Below, in pieces: positions 54,878 through 64,000 of a DNA stretch of 64,000 bases. The stretch's first letter is position 1; each line of letters opens with the position of its first letter. The position numbers and the translations under genes are program-made. Origin of the DNA: Phytobacter palmae (lineage in GTDB: Bacteria > Pseudomonadota > Gammaproteobacteria > Enterobacterales > Enterobacteriaceae); contig FONB01000008.1 in NCBI GenBank assembly GCA_900112785.1, forward strand, positions 186,001-250,000, read 5' to 3'. The notes beneath the pieces are model-generated. The model had not been told where the DNA came from. It worked only from the letters and a program-made list of their open reading frames with translations, and did no database searches.

Positions 54878-56788
54878 GTGACGGACGATTTTGCAACAGA
54901 CGGTCAGTTGGCCAAAGCGATACCGGGTTTTAAGCCCCGGGAACCACAACGTCAGATGGCCCATGCCGTCAGTGACGCCATTGCCCGTACACAGCCGCTG
55001 GTGGTAGAGGCAGGCACCGGGACCGGTAAAACCTACGCCTATCTGGCTCCGGCCTTGCGCGCAGGCAAAAAAGTGATCATCTCAACGGGATCAAAAGCGC
55101 TGCAGGATCAGCTATACAGCCGCGATTTACCCACGGTGGCAAAAGCGCTTGCGTTCACTGGTCATACCGCACTACTTAAAGGGCGTTCAAACTACCTCTG
55201 TATTGAACGACTGGAACAGCAGGCGCTGGCGGGGGGCGATCTGCCGGTGCAAACTCTCAGCGACGTGATTTTGTTACGCTCCTGGTCAAATCAGACCAAA
55301 GATGGCGATATCAGCACCTGTGTCAGCGTGGCGGAGGATTCTGCCGTCTGGCCGCTGGTGACCAGCACCAATGACAACTGTCTGGGCAGCGACTGCCCGA
55401 TGTACAAAGATTGCTTTGTGGTAAAGGCGCGCAAAAAAGCAATGGATGCCGATGTGGTGGTGGTCAACCATCACCTGTTCCTGGCAGACATGGTGGTGAA
55501 AGAGAGCGGTTTTGGCGAGCTTATCCCGGAAGCCGAAGTGATGATTTTCGATGAAGCGCATCAGCTTCCTGATATCGCCAGCCAGTATTTCGGTCAGTCG
55601 ATCTCCAGCCGTCAGTTGCTGGATTTAGCCAAAGATTTCACTATTGCTTATCGTACCGAACTACGTGATACCCAGCAGTTGCAAAAATGTGCCGACAGAC
55701 TGGCGCAGAGTGCGCAGGATTTTCGTCTGCAACTGGGGGAACCGGGATATCGTGGCAACTTGCGGGACCTGCTGGCCGATGCCCATATCCAGCGGGCGCT
55801 ACTGCTGCTTGATGACGCGCTGGAGCTCTGTTATGACGTGGCAAAACTGTCGCTGGGTCGTTCGGCTATTCTCGATGCGGCGTTTGAGCGTGCGACACTG
55901 TACCGCGCACGGCTCAAACGGTTAAAAGAGATCAATCAGCCCGGTTTTAGTTACTGGTATGAGTGTACCTCGCGCCATTTTACCCTGGCACTGACGCCGC
56001 TCACCGTGGCGGATAAATTCAAAGAGGTCATGGCGCAGAAAAGCGGCAGCTGGATTTTTACCTCGGCGACGCTCTCGGTGAACGATGATCTGCACCACTT
56101 TACCGGGCGGCTCGGCATCGAAGAAGCACAAACGCTGCTGTTGCCAAGCCCGTTCGATTACGCCCGCCAGACGCTGCTTTGTGTGCCGCGAAACCTGCCA
56201 CAAGCTAATCAGCCGGGAGCGGCGCGTCAGCTGGCGGCAATGCTCAAACCGATCATTGAAGCAAACAATGGTCGCTGCTTTATGCTTTGTACTTCCCACG
56301 CGATGATGCGCGATCTCGCTGAACAGTTCCGGGCCACCATGACGCTACCCGTTTTGCTGCAGGGAGAGACCAGCAAAGGGCAGTTGCTACAGCAATTTAT
56401 TACCGCAGGAAATGCCTTACTGGTGGCGACCAGCAGTTTCTGGGAAGGGGTGGATGTGCGCGGCGACACGCTGTCGCTGGTCATTATCGACAAACTGCCG
56501 TTCACTTCGCCGGACGATCCGCTGCTAAAAGCGCGAATGGAGGATTGCCGCCTGCGCGGCGGCGATCCGTTTGAGGAGGTCCAGCTTCCGGATGCGGTTA
56601 TTACTCTTAAACAGGGTGTCGGGCGCCTGATTCGTGACGTTGATGACCGGGGTGTGCTGGTGATTTGCGATAACCGTCTGGTAATGCGCCCCTATGGCGC
56701 GGTGTTCCTGGCTAGTCTGCCGCCTGCGCCGCGTACGCGGGATATTCGCCGCGCAGTTGCGTTTCTTGCTGCCTCTGCGGCGAAGTAA
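54878..56788 (+). CDS. yoaA: Fe-S DNA helicase YoaA (XPD/DinG-like)
   Basis: YoaA is a 5'-3' DNA helicase of the XPD/DinG group that works with the clamp-loader chi subunit in damage tolerance. It starts with GTG and has 636 residues, as in E. coli. Walker A GTGTGKT is at 46-52 and DEAH at 225-228. The four-cysteine cluster is formed by YLCIERL, TCVSV-NDNCLGSDCP and KDCFV. Helicase motif VI is seen as QGVGRLIRD. Followed 59 bases later by tsaB. Confidence 0.96.
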   Translation: MTDDFATDGQLAKAIPGFKPREPQRQMAHAVSDAIARTQPLVVEAGTGTGKTYAYLAPALRAGKKVIISTGSKALQDQLYSRDLPTVAKALAFTGHTALLKGRSNYLCIERLEQQALAGGDLPVQTLSDVILLRSWSNQTKDGDISTCVSVAEDSAVWPLVTSTNDNCLGSDCPMYKDCFVVKARKKAMDADVVVVNHHLFLADMVVKESGFGELIPEAEVMIFDEAHQLPDIASQYFGQSISSRQLLDLAKDFTIAYRTELRDTQQLQKCADRLAQSAQDFRLQLGEPGYRGNLRDLLADAHIQRALLLLDDALELCYDVAKLSLGRSAILDAAFERATLYRARLKRLKEINQPGFSYWYECTSRHFTLALTPLTVADKFKEVMAQKSGSWIFTSATLSVNDDLHHFTGRLGIEEAQTLLLPSPFDYARQTLLCVPRNLPQANQPGAARQLAAMLKPIIEANNGRCFMLCTSHAMMRDLAEQFRATMTLPVLLQGETSKGQLLQQFITAGNALLVATSSFWEGVDVRGDTLSLVIIDKLPFTSPDDPLLKARMEDCRLRGGDPFEEVQLPDAVITLKQGVGRLIRDVDDRGVLVICDNRLVMRPYGAVFLASLPPAPRTRDIRRAVAFLAASAAK

Positions 56789-56847
56789 TTTGGCGCAGAC
56801 TGTGTTAATATGCGCGCCATTTTGTTTTACCGGGACTGCGATTACCC

Positions 56848-57543
56848 ATGCGAATTCTGGCCATTGATACCGCCACTGAAGCCTGCTCCGTCGCGCTGAA
56901 CAGCGACGGAACCCTCTTTGCTCATTTCGAACTCTGCCCACGTGAACACACGCAACGCATTCTGCCTCTGGTGAAGGATATCCTCACCGAGGGCGGCGTT
57001 GCGCTGTCTGAACTGGATGCGCTGGCCTTTGGCCGTGGTCCGGGAAGTTTTACCGGTGTACGCATCGGTATTGGCATTGCACAGGGGCTGGCGCTGGGTG
57101 CGGAACTGCCGATGATTGGCGTTTCAACGCTGGCGACGATGGCCGAAGGGGCCTGGCGCAAATCGGGAGCTACCCGTGTGCTGGCAGCCATTGATGCCCG
57201 AATGGGGGAAGTCTACTGGGCGGAGTATCAGCGCGATGCTGACGGCGTCTGGCATGGTGAAGAGACCGAAGCGGTCCTTAAACCGGACGCGGTGACAGCG
57301 CGCCTCAACGCGCTTTCTGGCGAGTGGGCGACTGTCGGTACCGGCTGGCAAGCCTGGCCGGATATGGCAAACGACACCGGACTGACGCTGACAGATGGCG
57401 GTGTGTCGTTGCCGGAAGCGCAGGATATGTTGCCCATTGCGCACCAGCAACTTTCGCTGGGACGAACCGTCGCCGTTGAGCATGCCGAGCCAGTTTATTT
57501 GCGTAACGAAGTGGCCTGGAAGAAACTTCCGGGCCGGGAATGA
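56848..57543 (+). CDS. tsaB: tRNA t6A37 synthesis factor TsaB
   Basis: TsaB (YeaZ) is the scaffold that pairs with TsaD and TsaE to place threonylcarbamoyl on A37 of tRNAs reading ANN codons; it is essential in E. coli. The 231 residues have the ASKHA fold start [15 protein letters not shown] and [20 protein letters not shown]. Ending [10 protein letters not shown] is conserved. Upstream yoaA and downstream yeaY are in the same direction. Confidence 0.97.
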   Translation: MRILAIDTATEACSVALNSDGTLFAHFELCPREHTQRILPLVKDILTEGGVALSELDALAFGRGPGSFTGVRIGIGIAQGLALGAELPMIGVSTLATMAEGAWRKSGATRVLAAIDARMGEVYWAEYQRDADGVWHGEETEAVLKPDAVTARLNALSGEWATVGTGWQAWPDMANDTGLTLTDGGVSLPEAQDMLPIAHQQLSLGRTVAVEHAEPVYLRNEVAWKKLPGRE

Positions 57544-57580
57544 ATCTCAGTAACAAAAGGCTGAGTGAGGGAGTCGCATC

Positions 57581-58162
57581 ATGGCGAGTCAAAAAAGAGT
57601 TATGCGCTGGTTACTGGCGGGCGTGGTCGCCGCAGCGTTGAGTGGGTGTGTTTCTGTGCCTGACGCGATCAAAGGAACTACTCCGACGCCACAGGATGAT
57701 CTGGTGCGCGTGATGAATGCGCCAAATCTCTATATCGGCCAGGAAGCCCGTTTCGGCGGCAAAGTGGTGAAAATTGATAATCAGCAGGGGAAAACACGCC
57801 TTGAGATAGCTACCGTACCGCTGGATGACGGGGCCAGACCTATTCTTGGCGCAACATCCGTTGGGCGCATTATGGCTGATGTTAATGGCTTCCTCGATCC
57901 GGTGGACTTCCAGAACCAACTGGTAACCGTCGTCGGCCCGATTACCGGCACCTATGACGGTCAGGTTGGTGGTGCTGCCTATAAATTCGCGGTGATTCGT
58001 GCTGACGGCTACAAGCGCTGGCATATCACTAAACAGGTGGTGCTGCCGCCACAGCCGATGGATCCATGGCTGATGGGGCCACACCCGTGGCATCGCGGCT
58101 ACGGCGGCTGGGGCTGGTATACTCCCGGCCCTGCGTATGAAGAGAGTGTTGTAACAGAGTAA
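57581..58162 (+). CDS. yeaY: Slp-family outer-membrane lipoprotein YeaY
   Basis: YeaY is a lipoprotein of the Slp family, in E. coli under sigma-E control; function unknown. The 193-residue precursor has a lipobox ALSGC with the lipidated Cys at 23 and residue +2 Val, compatible with outer-membrane sorting. Slp features include [24 protein letters not shown]. The C-terminus is Pro/Trp/Tyr/Gly-rich ([21 protein letters not shown]). Confidence 0.94.
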   Translation: MASQKRVMRWLLAGVVAAALSGCVSVPDAIKGTTPTPQDDLVRVMNAPNLYIGQEARFGGKVVKIDNQQGKTRLEIATVPLDDGARPILGATSVGRIMADVNGFLDPVDFQNQLVTVVGPITGTYDGQVGGAAYKFAVIRADGYKRWHITKQVVLPPQPMDPWLMGPHPWHRGYGGWGWYTPGPAYEESVVTE

Positions 58163-58181
58163 CCCTCTGTTCTGCATGAAT

Positions 58182-58215
58182 AAAGAAACAGCGGCTGGTC
58201 CGCTGTTTCTTTATT
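58182..58215 (+). terminator. Terminator after yeaY
   Basis: AAAGAAACAGCGG-ctggt-CCGCTGTTTCTTT is a perfect 13-bp stem followed by ATTT. Confidence 0.85.
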
Positions 58216-58278
58216 TGCGCGACCATAACAAAAATAATTAGTGATGCGCTTCGCAACCTTCAATCCGAACAATAAATA

Positions 58279-58295
58279 AACTGGTACGCTGAGTT
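58279..58295. promoter_or_regulatory. FadR operator of fadD
   Basis: AACTGGTACGCTGAGTT closely matches the E. coli fadD operator (AGCTGGTATGATGAGTT from memory). It lies 73 bases before the fadD start. FadR represses here until long-chain acyl-CoA accumulates. Confidence 0.82.
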
Positions 58296-58367
58296 AATAT
58301 TATGTTAACGACTTGTTTATTAACTGGGGTTGTGATGACGACAAATACACATTTTAGAGGTGATGCA

Positions 58368-60053
58368 TTGAAGAAGGTTTGGCTAAACCGTTATCCCGCC
58401 GATGTGCCTGCGGATATTAATCCCGATCGTTATCAATCCCTGGTTGAACTTTTTGAACACGCGACGGCGCGCTACGCCGACCAACCTGCGTTCGTCAACA
58501 TGGGGGAGGTGATGACCTTCCGCAAGCTGGAAGAGCGTAGCCGCGCTTTTGCCGCATACCTGCAACAGGGTTTAGGCTTGCAAAAGGGTGATCGTGTGGC
58601 GCTGATGATGCCGAACCTTTTGCAATATCCGGTGGCGCTGTTCGGTATTCTGCGCGCGGGTATGATTGTTGTGAACGTCAACCCACTGTACACGCCGCGC
58701 GAACTGGAACATCAGCTTAATGACAGCGGCGCATCCGCTATTGTGATTGTCTCCAACTTCGCCCACACGCTGGAAAAAGTGGTCGATAAGACTCAGGTTC
58801 GCCATGTGATCCTGACGCGCATGGGGGACCAGCTCTCCCCGGCGAAGGGCACGCTGGTTAACTTTGTCGTGAAATATGTGAAGCGCCTGGTGCCGAAATA
58901 TCACCTGCCTGATGCCATCTCGTTCCGCCGTGCGCTGCAGGCGGGCTATCGTTTGCAGTACATCAAGCCGGAAGTCACAACAGATGATCTGGCGTTTCTG
59001 CAATACACAGGCGGGACAACGGGCGTGGCCAAAGGGGCAATGCTGACGCACCGTAATATGCTGGCCAACCTGGAACAGGTAAATGCGACCTACGGCCCGT
59101 TGCTCCATCGCGGCAAAGAGCTGGTGGTCACCGCGTTACCGCTCTACCACATTTTTGCTCTGACTATGAACTGCCTGTTGTTCATCGAACTGGGCGGACA
59201 GAACCTGCTCATTACCAACCCGCGTGACATTCCCGGGCTGGTGAAAGAGCTGGCGAAGTACCCTTTCACCGCAATGACCGGGGTAAACACCCTGTTTAAT
59301 GCATTGCTGAACAATGACGATTTCCACAAACTTGATTTTTCCTCACTGCACCTTTCTGCGGGGGGCGGCATGCCCGTACAGCAGGCTGTTGCCGAGCGCT
59401 GGGTGAAACTTACCGGCGAATACCTGCTGGAAGGTTACGGTCTGACGGAGTGTTCGCCGCTGGTGAGCGTCAACCCGCATGATATTGATTACCACAGTGG
59501 CAGTATCGGTTTGCCGGTCCCGTCCACAGAAGTCAAGCTGGTGGATGACGCGGGCAACGAAGTTCCTCCGGGCGAACCGGGTGAATTATGTGTCAAAGGC
59601 CCGCAGGTGATGCTGGGTTACTGGCAGCGTCCGGCGGCGACTGATGAAATCATTAAAGATGGCTGGTTGTACACCGGCGACATCGCGGTGATGGATGAAG
59701 AAGGCTTTATGCGTATCGTCGATCGCAAAAAGGACATGATTCTGGTCTCTGGCTTTAACGTCTATCCGAACGAAATCGAAGATGTCGTGATGCAGCATGA
59801 GGGCGTCAAGGAAGTGGCAGCGGTAGGCGTGCCCTCGGATGCCAGCGGCGAAGCGGTCAAAATCTTTGTAGTGAAAAAAGACGACTCGCTGACCGAAGAA
59901 GCGCTTATCGCGTTTTGCCGCCGCCAGCTAACGGGCTATAAAGTGCCGAAACGGGTGGAATTCCGCGCCGAGCTGCCGAAATCCAACGTCGGCAAAATTT
60001 TACGACGAGAATTGCGTGACGAAGCGCGTGGCAAAGTGGACAATAAAGGCTGA
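58368..60053 (+). CDS. fadD: Long-chain acyl-CoA synthetase FadD
   Basis: FadD activates imported long-chain fatty acids to acyl-CoA, coupling transport through FadL to beta-oxidation. The TTG start ([12 protein letters not shown]) after AGAGGTG gives 561 residues, as in E. coli, which also uses TTG; an ATG at 58302 would begin 22 codons earlier near the promoter. The AMP-binding motif [12 protein letters not shown] is at 213-224, and the fatty acyl-CoA synthetase signature runs from [11 protein letters not shown] to VDRKKDMI. Confidence 0.97.
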   Translation: MKKVWLNRYPADVPADINPDRYQSLVELFEHATARYADQPAFVNMGEVMTFRKLEERSRAFAAYLQQGLGLQKGDRVALMMPNLLQYPVALFGILRAGMIVVNVNPLYTPRELEHQLNDSGASAIVIVSNFAHTLEKVVDKTQVRHVILTRMGDQLSPAKGTLVNFVVKYVKRLVPKYHLPDAISFRRALQAGYRLQYIKPEVTTDDLAFLQYTGGTTGVAKGAMLTHRNMLANLEQVNATYGPLLHRGKELVVTALPLYHIFALTMNCLLFIELGGQNLLITNPRDIPGLVKELAKYPFTAMTGVNTLFNALLNNDDFHKLDFSSLHLSAGGGMPVQQAVAERWVKLTGEYLLEGYGLTECSPLVSVNPHDIDYHSGSIGLPVPSTEVKLVDDAGNEVPPGEPGELCVKGPQVMLGYWQRPAATDEIIKDGWLYTGDIAVMDEEGFMRIVDRKKDMILVSGFNVYPNEIEDVVMQHEGVKEVAAVGVPSDASGEAVKIFVVKKDDSLTEEALIAFCRRQLTGYKVPKRVEFRAELPKSNVGKILRRELRDEARGKVDNKG

Positions 60054-60072
60054 GCTATGCGTTAGTCGCCAG

Positions 60073-60097
60073 AACGCCGGTTAATCCGGCGTTTTTT
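60073..60097 (+). terminator. Terminator after fadD
   Basis: AACGCCGG-ttaat-CCGGCGTT stem with a T run, 20 bases after the fadD stop. Confidence 0.85.
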
Positions 60098-60124
60098 GTG
60101 GGCGCAAACTAAAGAGAAGACGAT

Positions 60125-61252
60125 TTGAATTACCAGATGATCACGACGAACGAGGCGCTGGCAGCGCTGTGTGAGGCTGCGGCTGGCACTGATGCTATTG
60201 CGCTTGATACTGAATTTGTCCGCACCCGCACCTATTATCCCCAGCTTGGTTTAATCCAGCTCTATGACGGGGAGCGTGTGGCGTTAATCGACCCATTAAC
60301 CATCACTGACTGGGCACCGTTCCGCGATCTGATTACCAATACCCGTGTAACCAAATTCCTCCATGCCGGCAGCGAAGACCTCGAAGTCTTCCTTAACGCC
60401 TTCGGTGTGATGCCGCAGCCGATGATCGATACGCAAATTCTCGCCGCTTTCTGTGGCCGTGCGCTCTCCTGGGGCTTTGCGGCAATGGTGGAGCAGTACA
60501 CTGGTGTGGCGCTGGACAAAAGCGAATCCCGTACTGACTGGCTGGCGCGTCCATTAACGACACGTCAGTGCGATTATGCAGCAGCCGATGTCTGGTATTT
60601 GCTCCCTATCGCCCGCAAATTACTGGCCGAAACCGAAGAAGCGGGGTGGCTCAATGCCGCACTGGATGAGTGCCGACTGATGATGCAGCGTCGCAGCGAA
60701 ATTCTGGCGCCGGAAGAGGCATGGCGTGAAATCAGCAACGCCTGGCAGTTGCGTACTCGTCAGTTGGCCTGCCTGCGTTTGCTGGCTAACTGGCGCCTGC
60801 GTAAAGCCCGTGAGCGCGACCTGGCGGTCAATTTTGTGGTGCGTGAAGAGAACCTGTGGGCCGTAGCGCGTTATATGCCGGGCAGCATGGGCGAACTGGA
60901 CAGCATTGGTCTTTCCGGCAGCGAAATTCGTTTTCATGGCAAAACGTTGTTATCACTGGTTGCACAGGCGCAGGCACTGCCGGAAGATGCACTTCCGGAG
61001 CCGATTCTGAATCTGGTGGATATGCCCGGCTATCGTAAAGCGTTTAAAGCCATTAAGGCGCAGGTGCAGGAAGTCAGCGAGAGCAAAGGACTGAGCGCAG
61101 AATTGATCGCTTCACGTCGGCAAATTAATCAGCTACTTAACTGGCACTGGCAATTAAAGCCGCAGACAAATTTACCTGAATTAATTAGCGGCTGGCGCGC
61201 GGAATTGATGGCTGAGCAGCTCAAAACATTATTAGCGGAATATCCGCGCTGA
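60125..61252 (+). CDS. rnd: Ribonuclease D
   Basis: RNase D is a 3'-5' exoribonuclease that trims tRNA precursors and other stable RNAs. It starts with TTG, as in E. coli, and has 375 residues. DEDDy catalytic residues are Asp28 and Glu30 (LDTEF), the Asp in HAGSEDLEVF and the Tyr/Asp in CDYAAADVWYL. Two HRDC domains follow (around 215-290 and 300-370). It is convergent with minE. Confidence 0.97.
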   Translation: MNYQMITTNEALAALCEAAAGTDAIALDTEFVRTRTYYPQLGLIQLYDGERVALIDPLTITDWAPFRDLITNTRVTKFLHAGSEDLEVFLNAFGVMPQPMIDTQILAAFCGRALSWGFAAMVEQYTGVALDKSESRTDWLARPLTTRQCDYAAADVWYLLPIARKLLAETEEAGWLNAALDECRLMMQRRSEILAPEEAWREISNAWQLRTRQLACLRLLANWRLRKARERDLAVNFVVREENLWAVARYMPGSMGELDSIGLSGSEIRFHGKTLLSLVAQAQALPEDALPEPILNLVDMPGYRKAFKAIKAQVQEVSESKGLSAELIASRRQINQLLNWHWQLKPQTNLPELISGWRAELMAEQLKTLLAEYPR

Positions 61253-61291
61253 TGCCTGTATATAACAACAGGGGTTAAGCGTTAATAAAAG

Positions 61292-61319
61292 AAAAAGGCA
61301 GAAGATTTCTGCCTTTTTT
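61292..61319. terminator. Bidirectional terminator between rnd and minE
   Basis: AAAAAGGCAGAA-gat-TTCTGCCTTTTT is a perfect 12-bp stem with A and T flanks between convergent genes. Confidence 0.88.
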
Positions 61320-61350
61320 ATTACCCCTGACGCAGCGATAAACCGTCGGG

Positions 61351-61617
61351 TTATTTCGTCTCTTCTGGTTCCGGCAAGGTAACGTTGAGTTCCAGAATGG
61401 AAATATCGTCACCGCGTTGTTCCAGTTGGACTGAAACCATTTCCGGATCGATTTGAACATATTTACAAATCACCTCCAGAATATCCCGCTTTAGCTGCGG
61501 TAAATAATGTGGTTCAGCTTCGCTGCGTCGGCGTTCCGCAACAATAATTTGCAGACGCTCTTTGGCGATGCTGGCGGTATTCTTTTTTCTGGAGAGAAAA
61601 AAGTCGAGTAATGCCAT
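61351..61617 (-). CDS. minE: Cell-division topological factor MinE
   Basis: MinE stimulates MinD ATPase and drives pole-to-pole oscillation so that division occurs at midcell. The 88 residues have the N-terminal membrane/MinD-binding helix ([22 protein letters not shown]) and the topological-specificity domain. It starts three bases after minD. Third gene of minCDE. Confidence 0.98.
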   Translation of the reverse strand: MALLDFFLSRKKNTASIAKERLQIIVAERRRSEAEPHYLPQLKRDILEVICKYVQIDPEMVSVQLEQRGDDISILELNVTLPEPEETK

Positions 61618-61620
61618 AGC

Positions 61621-62433
61621 TTATCCTCCGAACAGGCGTTTGAGGAAACCTTTCTTCTCTTCATCAATGAAGCGGAAAGGACGTTCTTCTCCCAGTAGAC
61701 GTTCAACGGTATCTGCGTACGCTTTGCCTGCATCGGCAGTGGTATCCAGAATAACCGGCTCCCCCTGGTTGGATGCGCGAAGGACTGACTGATCTTCGGG
61801 GATCACGCCAACCAGCTTAATGCGCAGGATCTCCAGCACGTCTTCCATGCTGAGCATATCACCTTTATTAACGCGCCCCGGGTTGTAGCGGGTCAACAAC
61901 AGGTGTTCTTTAATCGGTTCCTGGCCGTTTTCGGCGCGACGCGATTTAGACGCCAGGATGCCGAGGATACGGTCAGAGTCACGGACGGAAGAGACTTCCG
62001 GGTTGGTGGTGATGATCGCTTCATCCGCGAAATAGAGTGCCATCAGCGCGCCGGTTTCAATCCCCGCCGGTGAGTCGCAAATGATAAAGTCGAACTCCAT
62101 TTTCTGCAGCTCATCAAGCACCTTCTCTACGCCTTCACGGGTTAACGCGTCTTTGTCGCGCGTCTGCGAAGCCGGGAGAATATAAAGATTTTCCGTACGT
62201 TTATCTTTAATCAGCGCCTGATTCAGCGTCGCATCGCCCTGAATGACGTTCACGAAGTCGTACACGACGCGACGTTCACAGCCCATGATGAGATCGAGGT
62301 TACGCAGGCCGATATCAAAATCAATAACGACGGTTTTCTTTCCCTTCTGGGCCAAACCGGTTGCGATGGCCGCGCTGGAGGTGGTCTTACCCACGCCCCC
62401 TTTACCCGAAGTAACAACAATAATGCGTGCCAT
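61621..62433 (-). CDS. minD: Septum-site ATPase MinD
   Basis: MinD is a ParA/MinD-type ATPase that binds the membrane when ATP-bound and recruits MinC. The deviant Walker A KGGVGKT is at 11-17 with signature Lys11. Other marks are FDIGLRNLDLIMG, CDSPAGIE and the C-terminal amphipathic membrane helix (EEKKGFLKRLFGG). 270 residues, E. coli length. Lies 22 bases downstream of minC. Confidence 0.98.
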   Translation of the reverse strand: MARIIVVTSGKGGVGKTTSSAAIATGLAQKGKKTVVIDFDIGLRNLDLIMGCERRVVYDFVNVIQGDATLNQALIKDKRTENLYILPASQTRDKDALTREGVEKVLDELQKMEFDFIICDSPAGIETGALMALYFADEAIITTNPEVSSVRDSDRILGILASKSRRAENGQEPIKEHLLLTRYNPGRVNKGDMLSMEDVLEILRIKLVGVIPEDQSVLRASNQGEPVILDTTADAGKAYADTVERLLGEERPFRFIDEEKKGFLKRLFGG

Positions 62434-62455
62434 AGGAGTTCCTTGTTAAAAGGGC

Positions 62456-63151
62456 TTAATCTAATGGTTGAATAGTCAAAGCGTTATCCGCTAAACGTAA
62501 ACGTGCCGCTTTGCCATAAAAATCGGCCGGGATTTGATCGCTCAGCCAGTATTCCCCTGCGATGGATACCAGCTCCGCCGTGAGGTGAGTACAAAATATT
62601 TGCGCATCCTTGTCGCCGCCTGCGCCAGCCAGCGCGCGGCCACGCATCATGCCATAAACGTGGATATTACCGTCGGCAATTAACTCCGCGCCCGCACTGA
62701 CATGGCTGGTGACAATCAGATCACAGTTTGGCGCATAAACACGCTGTCCGGAACGAACAGGAAGATCGATCAAGCGTGTTTTTGTGACCGGAGTAACAAT
62801 AGGGGCGACGGGGACAGGGGCGGCAACCTGACGTTGCGGCTTTTCTTTGCCTTCGGTCAGAAGCGGCAACCCGGCACGTTCGATATCGGCTTTCAGTTCG
62901 CTGTCTTTACAACCGCTGATACCAACAACCCGTAACCCTGTAGCCAGAATGGTCTGCTGAATCGGCGACCAGTTTACCGGGCCCTCAAGATCAGAAACAT
63001 TAATAACGACAGGAGCATGTTTTAAAAAAGCGGGAGCCTGAGCGATTTTGTCTTCTAACGCCTGGCGAATAACCTCGGGTTTTGCATCATGCAAGTGAAC
63101 CACAGATAAGGTAAAACTACTGCCTTTTAGCTCGATGGGCGTGTTTGACAT
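62456..63151 (-). CDS. minC: Septum inhibitor MinC
   Basis: MinC blocks FtsZ assembly away from midcell. From [10 protein letters not shown] it has 231 residues, as in E. coli; the upstream ATG at 63184 adds 11 unrelated residues. The N-terminal FtsZ-binding domain (about 1-105) and C-terminal beta-helix (about 125-231, [26 protein letters not shown]) are joined by a Pro/Val/Ala linker. Divergent from ycgL. Confidence 0.97.
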   Translation of the reverse strand: MSNTPIELKGSSFTLSVVHLHDAKPEVIRQALEDKIAQAPAFLKHAPVVINVSDLEGPVNWSPIQQTILATGLRVVGISGCKDSELKADIERAGLPLLTEGKEKPQRQVAAPVPVAPIVTPVTKTRLIDLPVRSGQRVYAPNCDLIVTSHVSAGAELIADGNIHVYGMMRGRALAGAGGDKDAQIFCTHLTAELVSIAGEYWLSDQIPADFYGKAARLRLADNALTIQPLD

Positions 63152-63272
63152 CCTGACCTTACTCATTTTGCTATTATCACTCATGAGTGAGCGATATTCC
63201 GAAGACTATCAAGCATGTTATAGTCACTATTATATTCAGGCAAGTAACCACCCCTTAATTCAGAGCAAAAGT

Positions 63273-63542
63273 ATGTTTTGTGTGATCTACCGAAGTTCCC
63301 GACGTGAACAGACTTATCTGTATGTCGAAAAAAAAGACGATTTTTCACGCGTGCCGGAAGAATTAATGAAAAGCTTTGGCCAGCCCCAGCTAGCCATGTT
63401 ATTGCCCCTCGACGGACGTAAAAAACTGGCCAGTGCGGATCTGGAAAAAGTAAAAGAGGCGTTGCGCACGCAGGGATATTATTTACAGATTCCACCGCCG
63501 CCAGAAAATTTACTGAAACAGCATTTAGAAAGCGAAAGATAA
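63273..63542 (+). CDS. ycgL: YcgL domain protein
   Basis: YcgL is a small conserved protein (DUF709) of unknown function. The conserved domain starts at [24 protein letters not shown] and gives 89 residues from the ATG at 63273. E. coli and Salmonella annotations add about 11-12 residues upstream; here the frame is open to 63135 but has no preferred start. The C-terminus is shorter than in E. coli, ending at KQHLESER. Confidence 0.93.
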   Translation: MFCVIYRSSRREQTYLYVEKKDDFSRVPEELMKSFGQPQLAMLLPLDGRKKLASADLEKVKEALRTQGYYLQIPPPPENLLKQHLESER

Positions 63543-63560
63543 CGCCCCCCGAATTTTATG

Positions 63561-63581
63561 GTGGCGGATCGATTCCGCCAC
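63561..63581 (+). terminator. Hairpin after ycgL
   Basis: GTGGCGG-atcgatt-CCGCCAC stem 18 bases after the ycgL stop, followed by TTGTCTT; a moderate terminator candidate. Confidence 0.5.
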
Positions 63582-63623
63582 TTGTCTTACTCCCGCATAA
63601 ACGTTGAATAAAAAGTTTGCTAT

Positions 63624-63652
63624 TTGACAAACCGCCATGTGGCGCGGATAGT
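63624..63652 (+). promoter_or_regulatory. Sigma-70 promoter of ycgM
   Basis: A consensus -35 (TTGACA, 63624-63629) and GATAGT (63647-63652) are separated by exactly 17 bases and lie 42 bases before the ycgM start. Confidence 0.7.
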
Positions 63653-63693
63653 CATTTTTCGCACTTGTTCAATGTGTTACTTAGGGGAAAGAC

Positions 63694-64000
63694 ATGTACC
63701 AACATCATAACTGGCAGGGCGCACTCCTGGATTACCCGGTGAGTAAAGTCGTGTGCGTTGGCAGCAACTATGCGAAACATATTAAAGAGATGGGCAGCGC
63801 CACGCCGGAAGAGCCGGTGCTGTTTATTAAACCGGAAACTGCATTGTGCGATATTCGCCAGCCGCTGGCATTGCCGCAGGATTTAGGTTCCGTGCATCAT
63901 GAAGTTGAACTGGCCGTGCTTATTGGCGCCACTCTGCGTCAGGCAACCGAAGATCACGTACGAAAAGCCATTGCTGGGTATGGCGTGGCGCTGGATCTCA
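63694..64000 (+). CDS. ycgM: Fumarylacetoacetate hydrolase-family protein YcgM (3' truncated by window)
   Basis: YcgM belongs to the FAH family, which hydrolyses or decarboxylates acylpyruvate-like compounds; E. coli YcgM's physiological substrate is unclear to me. The first 102 codons are present, from MYQHHNWQGALLDYPVSKVVCVGSNY. Family landmarks include KPETALCDI and the metal-binding start VHHEVELAVLIG. The ATG follows AGGGGAAAG. The rest is cut by the window end. Confidence 0.94.
   Translation, partial: MYQHHNWQGALLDYPVSKVVCVGSNYAKHIKEMGSATPEEPVLFIKPETALCDIRQPLALPQDLGSVHHEVELAVLIGATLRQATEDHVRKAIAGYGVALDL

Overview
This window is chromosomal DNA from a member of the Enterobacteriaceae, close to Escherichia, Salmonella and Citrobacter. 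The evidence is the unbroken gene order ruvB-znuBCA-mepM-lpxM-pykA-hexR-zwf-edd-eda-purT, then yebGFE-ptrB-exoX-holE-yobA-yebZ-yebY, pphA to htpX, kdgR-mgrB-cspC, manXYZ, sdaA-pabB and fadD-rnd, together with protein lengths and residues that match the E. coli orthologues. CspC reads as identical to my memory of E. coli CspC. I cannot fix the species. The join rnd-minE-minD-minC-ycgL-ycgM is the arrangement I associate with Salmonella; in E. coli K-12 the min genes lie far from rnd, so the window is not K-12-like. There are no rRNA, tRNA, CRISPR or intact insertion sequences.

Layout. 1-4.7 kb: end of ruvB, the Zur-controlled zinc importer znuBC/znuA, and the murein endopeptidase mepM. 4.7-12.8 kb: lipid A acylation (lpxM) and a central-carbon cluster (pykA, hexR, zwf, edd, eda) with a perfect HexR operator and a GntR-like operator. 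12.8-20.5 kb: purT under PurR, yebG under LexA, secreted YebF, YebE, oligopeptidase B, ExoX and theta, and a copper-type trio yobA-yebZ-yebY. 20.5-24.1 kb: the sdsR (ryeB)/ryeA small RNA locus followed by about 2.4 kb of accessory DNA and a VirK/YbjX gene. This is the main horizontally acquired patch. 24.2-42.6 kb: pphA, yebW, yebV, rsmF, letAB (yebST), msrC, proQ, prc, htpX, yebQ, kdgR, yobH, mgrB, yebO, an accessory metallo-hydrolase, yobF-cspC, rlmA, and mntP with an MntR box and a yybP-ykoY manganese riboswitch. 42.6-53.3 kb: yobD, mannose PTS genes, yoaE with an overlapping upstream ORF, pdeD, sdaA, nudL, pabB, yoaH. 53.3-64 kb: an accessory three-part SUKH/L7-L12-like protein, ridA-like yoaB, yoaA, tsaB, yeaY, fadD with a FadR site, rnd, minCDE, ycgL and a truncated ycgM.

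Functional themes are metal homeostasis (Zn, Mn, possibly Cu), the Entner-Doudoroff/pentose phosphate branch point, envelope maintenance (MepM, LpxM, Prc, HtpX, LetAB) and small-RNA or small-protein regulation (SdsR, MgrB, YobF, riboswitch). The most unusual items are the accessory DNA beside sdsR, with two divergent candidate small RNAs and a zinc-ribbon reading frame that lacks any ATG; the SUKH plus L7/L12-like fusion; a YobF that runs into cspC; and an upstream ORF overlapping yoaE.
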